DNA of 64,000 nucleotides from Euonymus europaeus (lineage: Eukaryota > Streptophyta > Magnoliopsida > Celastrales > Celastraceae): assembly GCA_963580455.1 (NCBI GenBank), contig OY756963.1, positions 25,563,555-25,627,554 of the forward strand, read 5' to 3'. A program made the translations under genes and the position numbers. Below the pieces are notes generated by a model. That model ran no database searches. It saw only the letters and a program-made list of their open reading frames with translations, and was not told where the DNA came from. Shown here piece after piece: positions 52,389 to 62,149 of this stretch (position 1 is the first letter of the stretch; each line of letters opens with the position of its first letter).

Positions 52389-53762
52389 TTATCTTGCGCT
52401 GAAAACTGGTTCTGCATCAACAGTTGGCTGCGTTCTTCTAGTGTATTTCAGAAGCAAAGCTTCTAAAGAAAGACCAGGAACTTTTAGATCCCTGAAAGAA
52501 TTTTTATGAAAAGAAAAAGAAGTTGGATTACTTCCAATCCCAAAACATAAAGTGGTAATTAATACTAACACGAAAAGTAACTAAACCTGATGTAGGGTTG
52601 CAAATCTTTCTCTTCCCATTTTGGCTGCTCACGAAAGAGCGCGGAGAAACGTTCTGCAGGTGTAGAGGGCAATGAAGAGAGGCTAAAGGGGCGAACCCAA
52701 GTGTCAATGCCAAGCCTTTCTGTTAAAACTTCACCTTCCAACATATCAAAGCTAGCCTGCATTCCATCTGGAATTTTTTGCTTCCATTCTACCATGAAAT
52801 TCTCCATCTTCATCTTCCCTTCCCTCAAAATTTGTCTAGCAAAATGCACACACGCTCGCCGATCATTCAACCTCCATGACCGAGTTCTGCCCTCACCGTC
52901 ATCAATCTTGCTGCCGAAAACATTCAAACAGTGGAGAGCAAGTTCATGGGGAAACCCATCTGATATCAGCACACTCACAACTTCGTCTTCATGAAGCACA
53001 TCAAGTGACCAATCATTCAATATTGAATTGTGAAACAGCATCCTCAGAATGTTGTCCATGTATTTTTCATCCACAATTCTCCAATAACCATTTATCTCCA
53101 TCGCTGAAAGTGCAAGTAATCCAGTCCTCAATTCATTGTCACTAGCCTGAACCCTGTCAACAAGGTCATCCCATTTATACAAACCCTTTTTAGTATTATC
53201 TATATCCTCCAAATCCTCCATTTCATCAGAACTGTAAGGATTCTCTGAGAGAAGCAGTTTAAGCTTTTCAAGTCTAGGAGCAACCTCTGTTAGCTCCATA
53301 CTACCAGCTGCCACCTTGATGACAGAGGCAACAGCTTTATAGTCATTATCTTTACCATCACAATCTTTCAAATCATCAAATGACACAGCTTTATCAGATG
53401 GGGGGACAAGAAATACAGAATTAGAAGTTCCCACAAACTTTATTCCATAAGTTTTCGACTGAGTGCAAAGAACTGCATCTTCATCAGGCTGCCCTCTTAT
53501 AGTTACCCTAAAGGAACAAATCCTTAAATTTAATCAACTACATTAAAGAAGAAAGTGCAGATCATTGAGATCAAATAAAATCCTAAAAGAATGAGAGGGA
53601 AGCTTAGCCTTACTTGTCCTGGAGAACATCCTGAAGGAGTTTCTCATCAAGTTCAAGAAGTATCAGCTCATCGTGAGGACCGAATTGGGGATGATATGCA
53701 ACAGATATTGAAGAGTTTGGCTGCATATTCAGCACTGCTTCACCCCCTCCGTAACTCGTCAT
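52389..53762 (-). CDS. DCC1: Sister chromatid cohesion protein DCC1
   Basis: Three exons on the reverse strand: 53614-53762, 52587-53507 and 52389-52491, 390 aa. It is a subunit, with CTF8 and CTF18, of the alternative RFC clamp loader that promotes PCNA loading and cohesion during S phase. Recognised from the N terminus (GGGEAVLNMQPN, AYHPQFGPHDELILLELDEK, RGQPDEDAVLCTQSKTYGIK), the GTSNSVFLVPPS segment, and the C-terminal winged-helix part (WEEKDLQPYIRDLKVPG). Phases AA|G and AG|G fit at both junctions. A leader exon probably ends at 54307 and joins at 53771, and it carries a short upstream frame. Two E2F-like sites lie further out. Arabidopsis keeps this gene next to DRP1D (recalled). Confidence 0.9.
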
Positions 53763-54373
53763 TAATCGTTGCTTTTAGCAGTAACCAGGAGGAGCAACAA
53801 CTAATCTACATACAATACACCAACCAGCTCCTCCTATAAATTTATATGGGATTCACAATGCATTAAAATCAAGAAAACATAAAAGGTCTCCACCCTCAAC
53901 AATAAAGCAGTTTACAGATTCAATGATCACCGCTACAACATACAAAATTAGAAAATATATATCTTTTGGGAATTGTAACCCTAGAAAATACAGTGTCCCG
54001 TGTAAGGGCGAAACATTAATCAACACTAAAACATACAAAATTAGAAGAAATTGAGGGAAATCATCATCAACAAATTCACATATTCACCTAAACAAGCGGC
54101 GGAATACGCAATCAAAGCGTCTCTACGAACTAAATTCACAAATTGTAAACATAATTCACTGTATTTGAAGATAGTTTGCGATTCATCGATTAAGATATTA
54201 TCTACTTCTCAAATTTGCAGATTATAAATATTGTAAATCGAAACGCAATTGAATGAACTTCAAACTCGATTTACAAATCAAAAGGATGTCAAAAACAAAA
54301 ACTTACTGGAATTTTTTCCCCCCGGGGAACGTCGTCTTCGTCGCTGCAGATGCTCCGGCGGCTCCGCCTTGCC

Positions 54374-54442
54374 CTAACAGCTTCTCCACTTTTGACTCCC
54401 GTCTCTAGAGTCCAAAGTTTCTGCGTTTTGGCGCGTATTCAT
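54374..54442 (-). other. Upstream ORF (22 codons) in the DCC1 leader
   Basis: ATG at 54442 opens MNTRQNAETLDSRDGSQKWR and stops at 54374, in the probable non-coding leader exon of DCC1. If the transcript starts upstream of it, it could reduce DCC1 translation. If transcription starts within or below it, it has no role. Confidence 0.4.
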
Positions 54443-54457
54443 TTTTCTTCCCGCCAA
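54427..54457. promoter_or_regulatory. Two E2F-like sites in the DCC1 promoter
   Basis: TTTGGCGC at 54427-54434 and TTCCCGCCAA at 54448-54457 both fit the E2F/DP consensus TTTSSCGS on one strand or the other. They are 13 bp apart and close to the probable DCC1 transcript start. E2F control is expected for S-phase replication and cohesion genes. A CACGTG G-box follows at 54492-54497. Confidence 0.7.
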
Positions 54458-54535
54458 TATACTGGGACAAATCGCCATCTTGGGTTCTGGCCACGTGGAC
54501 CCGATCAATAAGTTTATCAATTCATTATTAGAGCA

Positions 54536-54705
54536 TCTCCACTGCCAAGCGACTCCAAATTTATTTTCTAGTTCGATTTCATTTTTATTATAACAAAACA
54601 TGACTCTCAATATAAACACGTCTCCATTGCTAAGCGACTCTAAATTTATTTTCTAGTGTGATTTCATTTTTATTATAGCAAAACATGACTCTCAATATAA
54701 ACACG
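54536..54705. repeat. 85-bp direct tandem duplication
   Basis: Two consecutive 85-bp units, each starting TCTCCA and ending ATATAAACACG, share long identical runs (for example TTTATTTTCTAGT, AACATGACTCTCAATATAAA). Few substitutions separate them, so the duplication is recent. Confidence 0.88.
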
Positions 54706-55841
54706 ACTTTTAATATAGTCATATCAATCATTAACATCATTTCTCTTATAATTTTTCATTTATTTTTCTATCAGTCTATACATCTTTTAATACAATTTTT
54801 TCAAATCATCATCCCTATACCTTTCAAAACTTTCATCATTATTATCAAGTGTCTAGTTTCAATCAATGGTGCCTTTTAATGTGGTCATATGTAAATTACT
54901 AATTAAGAGCTGCACAAAGTTGACTCGGTGTTAAGTTGTCACGATAAAATAAATCATTGTCAAAAGCGAAAGGTCCTCTCGATTGCTAATACAGTAATAC
55001 ATATGGAACGGGAGAAGTCATGTGCCAGAGATTTAGGCCACATGTCCTCCCCTGCCAATATAAACATGATCGAGCTGACGTTGTCGAGTTAGGATCCGTC
55101 CCTCGGTTTCTGATGTAAGCTGTTTCGCTTTCAGAGACGTCCTTATTATGGGATGAGATGGGTCATACTCTTCCTTTCGAGAAATTATTATATGGATGTT
55201 GCGGGTGTATATACATTCAGTCAATGTTGTAATTGTTATCAATTTGTATTCTCTCTCTTTTTTAATTCACATCATCCTCATATGAATGTGATGAGACATC
55301 AAAGTCTCTTCAGTTGTGATGCAGTCACGGACCAATTCTATGCGATTGCAAACTTAGATCTTAAACGAGGGTTTTTGACACATGTTTACACAAAAATCTA
55401 AAACAACCATGACTGAGGCTGCAAGTGTCTATTTTGGACCGTAAGATATCAAAACGAAGTTTGTTTTGAGCTCGACAACCTGAAGCTATTGGCAAAGCCC
55501 ATTGGCGTAAATTCCAGCATCCAAAACGGAGCTTTTAATGGCGTTTCGGCCACTTTTGTTTAATCTGGCAATTTTTGGTATGATTTTATATTTTAACATG
55601 TCATAATATTAGGATTTTGAGATATTATGTATGGTAGTATTGTAACCTCCTATGAGAGGTAACTATTGATGATTGAATAAAAACTACAAAGAGATTTATT
55701 TTATTACCTACTTTGTCGATTCTTAGTGAATTGAATTGTAAAATTGTTTCAAAATAGTTCTTGATTATCGATCACTTTCCACATCAAGTTGGGGCATCGG
55801 TCATAGTCGAGTCGTCGACTTATATGGTTCACGCATAGTAA

Positions 55842-57045
55842 TTAATTAATTTTAACATATAAATGAGGAGGAGGATTCCGATATAATATAGCAATCTTGC
55901 CTAACTTTTGGGTCATCACAGGAAGATTAAAAAGCTCATTTAAGAAAGAATCTTGGCAATGAGTTTTATGAGATTTACTAAAGCTTTTAAAAATCAGCCT
56001 AATTTGATCAATGATATGATTAATGATCTCTTGTAGTTTTATAGCCAAGCCTTCAAATCTAGATTTGTTTCTGGCTTTCCATAGATGCCAGCAAATGCAA
56101 ACAGGAATTATGCATGTCAAAGATCCTATAACTGAATTTTTGTTTCTAAATTTCCACCACTCAGTCAAAATAATATGAATAGGAAGGCTGGAGAAAGACA
56201 TGCCAAAAAGATTAAAAAAAAGACCAAACAGCCACAACAATTTGATTTCCAACTATTATGTGGTGCAAAGTTTCACCTTGGGGATGATCGTTACAACATT
56301 GACATTTAGAAGCTAATAAGAAGCCTTTTTTTTTTAAGGCTTCATCAACAGGTAAAGCATTATGCAATAATTTCCACATGAAAAAATAAATTTTTTTTGG
56401 GATCAAATCATGCCAGCAAGAATCAAACAAAGGAGAGTAAGCATCATGGTTTCTGATACATTCCCAAGCTGATTTAACAGAGAAAAGACCACTGTCATTA
56501 GGGGACCAAACTATATTGTCATTACCAATAGAGAGATGTATATTGTTTCTGCAAATGTCTTGGAGCATTGAATCATGTATAAGAGAGTTCAATTTATCAA
56601 GGTCCCAATTACCATTCACAAAGAAGCTACTTAGGAGGGAGGGCCAGGTCAACCTCAATTATATTAGACAAAGGGCCATCTCCTAACCAATTATCTCTCC
56701 AAATGTTGATGTCCCATTTACCAATTATAAATTTAATGTTATTTTCCATAATAAGTCTGACCCTACAAATTCTTTTCCAAGTCAAGGAACCAGTATTGGA
56801 AGCTATGGCAGGGTGGATAGACTTACAATATTTTTGAGATACAAAGATAGCCCAGATAGAGTTCTGGTTCCTAAATTTCCACCAGAGTTTGCAATTTAGA
56901 GCTTGCACCATGTCAGAAAAACTTCATATTCCTAAACCACCCTCAGCATAGGGTCTAGTGATTTTTTTCCAAGCTACCCAGTGCTATTTTTTTTCCAAAA
57001 TCAGAATTTTTCCAAAGAAAGTTAACACAAATAGAGTTCAAGTGA
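55842..57045 (-). pseudogene. Decayed LINE fragment (ORF2 3' part)
   Basis: On the reverse strand, three overlapping frames encode the C-terminal half of an L1-type ORF2. The order is AWKKITRPYAEGGLGI, then a stop where R is expected, SFSDMVQALNCKLWWKFRN, IWRDNWLGDGPLS, FSVKSAWECIR, PKKIYFFMWKLLHNALPVDE, a CQCCNDHPQGETLHHI zinc-knuckle-like segment and CWHLWKARNKSRFEG. Frame changes near 56640 and 56240 and the internal stop show long decay. It is a different, older lineage than the LINE at 31.9-38.2 kb. The reverse transcriptase core is missing, as expected of 5' truncation. Confidence 0.8.
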
Positions 57046-57065
57046 TGAAGGACTTTCTTGGGTTT

Positions 57066-57309
57066 TTCTACTTGTCAGCGCCACCGCAACACCTAAACCC
57101 ATTGAATTGGCCTTCTACCCAATTAAGAATGTAAAAATGCTTGATAATTTTGTTTGCAGACAATTAAATGTGTCGAAAATAATTTGAACATCCAAACCAA
57201 TTATTTCTCCGCCACGGGTATCCATGCCATCCACGCAATTTAGGAGGTACATGGTGCCAACTTCAAACGGTATACTTTCACTTTAAATTGTCTTGTCCAT
57301 ACCTTTTTT
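57066..57309. repeat. Direct repeat, copy 1 (about 245 bp)
   Basis: Begins TTCTACTTGTCAGCGCCACC and ends in TTGTCCATACC plus T-rich sequence. The second copy lies 1,074 bp downstream and differs at roughly ten positions by eye. It directly abuts the decayed LINE fragment. It lacks the primer-binding site expected beside a 5' LTR. Confidence 0.85.
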
Positions 57310-58139
57310 CTTTTTCTTTTTTTTCTCATTTCTCATTTTCCAGTTTCTTGTTTCTTATCTTATTCTCTCTCAATTTGAATCACTCGAGGAATTGTTATTT
57401 CAATACTAGCAAAAGTTATTTAATTACAACATAATTATCATTATTACAATATCATATTATTACATTAGCAAACACTCACAAATCTGATGTGTTGTTGAGA
57501 CAAAAAAAAAAAAAAAAGCTAAACAAAAAACTCCATGAATACAATTCCATGAAGAAAAGTCGCACAAAATAGAATACCACACTCTGAAATCAACTAGATC
57601 TATAAAAAAAATTAGAAAAAGCTCAATCCATACAAAAAAGAAAACTTAAACATTAAAAAGACATTATCAAACCATAACTTACCTTAACGACCACGATGAC
57701 CCTGTTCTTCCTATAAATTGTTCCATAGATAGCGCAAAAACAAAGAAGCTGTAGACGGTAAGAGAAGAAGAAGGTACAAAACCAAGATAGATGTAGTAAC
57801 CATGGTCAAAAGTAAGGTTAAGACATAAGTGGAGAGAGAAGCGAGAATTGAGTTTTCCTAAACGGGAATTGCTAATTTTTATAAAGAGATTGTCCTTGAC
57901 TTTTCTTGTCCAAATCTATGTGGCATGATGACATGTCATGTGACATAGATTAGGGATGTTTTGGGATGATTAGCATTTTCCTTCCACAATACACCATATC
58001 CAACAACCACCATATCTCTGATAATTAGCAATTCTCCTGGGTTACATCATATATTCCTAGTTCTATGATAAGGTTATACATCCTTAGGTTAAATAGAGTA
58101 ATTAATGCAGTTTCGAGTGAAAAAATAATAAAAAAATAA
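57310..58139. other. Spacer between the 245-bp direct repeats, no gene seen
   Basis: AT-rich with a long A tract (about 57502-57518). No reading frame of note, no clear tRNA-primer site after copy 1 and no clear polypurine tract before copy 2. Confidence 0.5.
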
Positions 58140-58384
58140 TTCTACTTGTCAGCGCCACCCCAACACCTATACCCATTGAATTGGCCTTCTACCCAATGAA
58201 GAATGTAAAAATGCTTGATAATTTTGTTTGCAGACAATTAAATGTGTCGAAAATAATTTGAACATCCAAACCAATTATTTTTCTGCCACGGGTATCCATG
58301 CCATCCACACAATTTAGGAGGTACGTGGTGCCAACTTCAAACGGTATGCATTCACTTTAAATTGTCTTGTCCATACCTTTTTTT
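58140..58384. repeat. Direct repeat, copy 2 (about 245 bp)
   Basis: Near-identical to the copy at 57066, in the same orientation. Both copies share AATTGGCCTTCTACCCAAT, GACAATTAAATGTGTCGAAA and GCCACGGGTATCCATGCCAT. Confidence 0.85.
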
Positions 58385-58624
58385 TTTCTTTTTCAAATTT
58401 TATGACCGACGCACCACAGTGCGTGTCATTTTGTAACAGTGACCAAATTCAAACTGAGAATGACCATTTGATGCGCACATCGGGGTCGGGCACCAATTCA
58501 ATCTGGTACAGAAAGTCAGCTTGTGAATGAGGTTCATGTCATCGGCTCTTACCACACGAAACCCAAAAAAATGCAAGAGAAATACTTCCCATTGATTTGA
58601 ACATCCCACCTTAAGTAAGAATTA

Positions 58625-59024
58625 CAGTCCGTTTATTTCACATTTTCGGACAGTTAGTTTAAAATTGTGTGTTTCACATAAAATATTATGTCAACCAATT
58701 ATTGACAGCTTAAAAAAATGAAATGTTGTCATTTTATGATTTTTCAGAACTTAAAGTTGTGGAGTTCGTAACATTTTATAGCAAAATTACATAATTGTCT
58801 CTCTATATCTTAAAAATTTTCAATTATTTTTATATAATATTTTTTTAAAAAATTTATCTACAAAATTAATTTAACAAAAAAATCAAATTAACACCTTACA
58901 ATATTTTATATAGCTTAAAGTTGTGAACCTTATAAAACTTTTTACACAATATTTTTTACAACTTTAAACATAATATTTTTGATAACTTAAAACTATGAAA
59001 TACAATTATAAAACAAACGAACTT
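58625..59024. mobile_element. Tourist-like MITE, 400 bp, TTA flanks (family 1, copy 3)
   Basis: TTA flanks at 58622-58624 and 59025-59027. The left end CAGTCCGTTTATTTC and the complement of the right end, AAGTTCGTTTGTTTT, match at 11 of 15 positions. The interior has the same AAAGTTGTG, AATTATTTTTATA and TTTATCTACAAAATTAATTT segments as copy 1 at 22994. Confidence 0.78.
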
Positions 59025-62000
59025 TTAATCATTCACCTTGAACCCTACTATATAACCAACGAGACTCTCGGGTTCTTTGTCTTCTTTATGCTTTTGCATG
59101 TAATGTATTTCTTGAAAAGTACATGGATCAATTAATGCAAAAAGTCCAACGTAGCTAGCTGTAAATCATGCATAAGTAGAAAGAAAAACACTATAGCTGA
59201 GGACTGTACGGTGTACACGTAGGTCCGATTCTTTGGGGTGGGGGATAGGCTTGCCTCTTTATTTTGTATGGGTACGTGTGTGGTGGGTGGGTGAGTTTAG
59301 ATTCTAGGTCGGATTAGTTCATAATGTATTTAATATTCTAAATCTAAACGGATTCTAAAAGTGAATATGTGGGCCTTTTACGTCACCGAGTGTGCGCCAA
59401 ATATTGTACACGTACACTCCTTACTGCATACTTTGTACGTGTTGAATTTAGATATTTACATCATGCACTTTAATAAGACAGTGAGTAAGGACCTAATTAT
59501 ATAAGATGATATCAGAAGAGACATTGGAGTTATAAATTCAAGTGTACGAGGAGCGACGTGCCCAAATCTGGCTTGCAACTCATACACACCTTGGGAGTTC
59601 GACGGTTGTTAGATATATCTCAAATCAATTGATCATATGAAATATATAATTGATTAGATGAAAATATATGCTGAATATAAGGGTACGCAAGTTTCCCTCA
59701 CTTGAATTAGATATTTTAATTTGCAGAGTACTGACTTGGGTGAGGGTCTTCATATGAATAATTAAAGTTGAAAACAACGAGCGATGACGATGGACTCGCA
59801 TTGAAAAGAGGTAAGTAACGTAAACAGTTATTGTAGGAAATATACATAAAGTTTACTGACTATGACAGAAACAGAAACGACACCTATTGGTGAAGAAGGT
59901 ACTATTTTTTCTTCCACAACCACAAGCCAGCCATGTCTTTTTCAGCCATTTAATTGTGTTTCTAACTATGTGGAAGGAAAAAAAATAGACCAAACAGCAC
60001 AACGCATGCTCATTTCTACTTCTTTGAGAAAGTTTTCATTTGTTCAAATCATAAATTACTGGAGATGATTCATTGAGATCCCCATTTCACTTGGGTACGA
60101 CACAGGACATTAAGATGCTGATCGAGATGACACATTATTGTCCAGCAATTAATGGTACCCGCGATAAGGTCCAAATAATGCACTCGACTCGAGTAGTGTG
60201 GCCTACATGAGAAGACATCTTGATACTAAACCAAGATACCTCGTAAACTGCGGTCGACTAAATACTAGAGGGAATCAATAATTATTGCTCTTTCCGTCTA
60301 TTTTAATTATTAATTTACTTTTTTATACAATTTAATAAAATATTTAATTTCTTTTTAATTTGACGTTTATACCTCTATTTATAATGATAAATACTTTGGC
60401 ACCATAATTAATGTGCATGGTTATTGAGCTTGTCAAGTTAAGGGTAAATAAGAAGAAAAAAAAGCTTTCATTAATTGAAATAGACATGCATTTTAAGACA
60501 TCCCAAAAAAGAATAATGAACAATTAAAAGAGGATGGGGGGAGTAATTAATAAGCTCCTACTAAAACAAAGGAAAGAATCAAGAGGGGATTTTTGTTTTT
60601 CCTTTTCTTAAAAAATTATTTAGTGCACCAATTAGGTTTTTTTTTGTCTAGACCGTCAAGTATTTCTAGTTAATCTCACTGCAACTAAATCTGGATCAAA
60701 TCCATAGGGTCTCACTAAAAGGGCAAAACTCCCTCAATAATTTAACAATTTTTTTTTTCATTCACAATATTCGAACTCAAGACTTTTCTTAAGTATAGTG
60801 TCACTTAAACCAACTGCTTATTGGTTTGGTGCACCAGTTAGTTAATCGGCTAGGTCCATTGTTTTTTATTAAGACTCACCTACCCCAATAGTGAGTTACT
60901 AACCAATTACGAACAACCTACCTTATCATTAATGAATTCAGTTCCACATGCCGCGATCGAGATCATGTGCACCTTCTGTTTTTTTTAAATAAAAAAAAGA
61001 AAAGAAAAGAAAAATTGTTACATAGTTTCTAACCTAATCTGTAATATGTTGATAGATACAAATCGTGTGACATGTAAAATAATTAACCACTTTAGGGGTG
61101 TATTTAGAATGAACCCTAAAATTAGGCCTTAATTTGTCCTGAATGTAGAGAGAGAGAGAGAGACGTGCACAAGTCTTGACGAGATAAATACGCCTAATTA
61201 ATGGTCATACATATGTGATCAGGAAAGTTTCTCGTGGCAGTTGAGAACAATAAATAATAATAATAAATTTTCCTCACAAGGTATAAAGGCCTGGCAAAGG
61301 TGGTCAGATCCGTTTATACTTTTACATATACACATATTGGGTCATCAAAAACATTCACGGGCTTGACCCACCGGGTCATATCTTGTCAGCATATGGTCTG
61401 CCTGCTGTCTGCTGATCACATCTCGATCTCTTTAGAACAACTCCAGGTTATAAATGGAAAAATGTATATTGATTTTACATACTCATATCGTCAAATAACT
61501 TCAACTTAGAATATACATGCATCCACATGAGTTGGGGTTGTATCTTAGGTTGTATCTTAGCCATATACATCCACATGAGTTGGGGTTGTATATTACATCT
61601 CAAGATACAACCTGAATTGGAGCTATTATTTTAAGGTATGGATATGTAAATGATAGTTGGGTCATATATATATATACACACTCATTTACATGTAGAATTG
61701 GAGTTTTATTGGCCTTAAATAATGTGCTTTACAATAAATAGTAATTTACATATCCATTTATACAAATAGCAATATTATATTTATCTAAATCGTGACCTCC
61801 ATTTTACTCCAAATCTATATTTCATGTGTTTTAATGATCGATTATAAAAATACATGTAAGATCCACTTAACATTTAACACTCCATATTAATTGGGAATCA
61901 TATTTTGAGGATCTCAAATATTATTCTTATACAAACTACCATTACGACAATTTTTTCCCCTACCTTAAAATTCACTATTCAAAATTGTACATCTCATTTT

Positions 62001-62149
62001 ATAACCCTAATTTTACATATTGGGGTTGGAGTTACTCTCAGTGTTTGAAGTTAGCAGTTTTTGGTGCACTTTTTTTGACAGCTTGGATCCACTGGCTTAT
62101 ATATTTGGCACATCCACGGGTTGAAAGAGCAAACAAAAAAGAATCACAA
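59025..62149. other. Intergenic, CER1-like promoter side, no gene seen
   Basis: No supportable gene. Contains a possible tRNA-derived SINE remnant (about 60745-60845, reverse), GA and TA microsatellites (61148-61162, 61665-61678), a 23-bp direct repeat (61521-61543 and 61569-61591), and a possible inverted-repeat element ending near 62040, about 110 bp before the CER1-like ATG. Confidence 0.5.

Noticed and set aside
57066..58384. Direct repeats as LTRs of a retrotransposon
   Set aside because: No primer-binding site, polypurine tract or target duplication could be read, so they are listed only as repeats.
58400..58609. Reverse 69-codon frame after the second direct repeat
   Set aside because: Unrecognised, short, and between repeats; no support as a gene.
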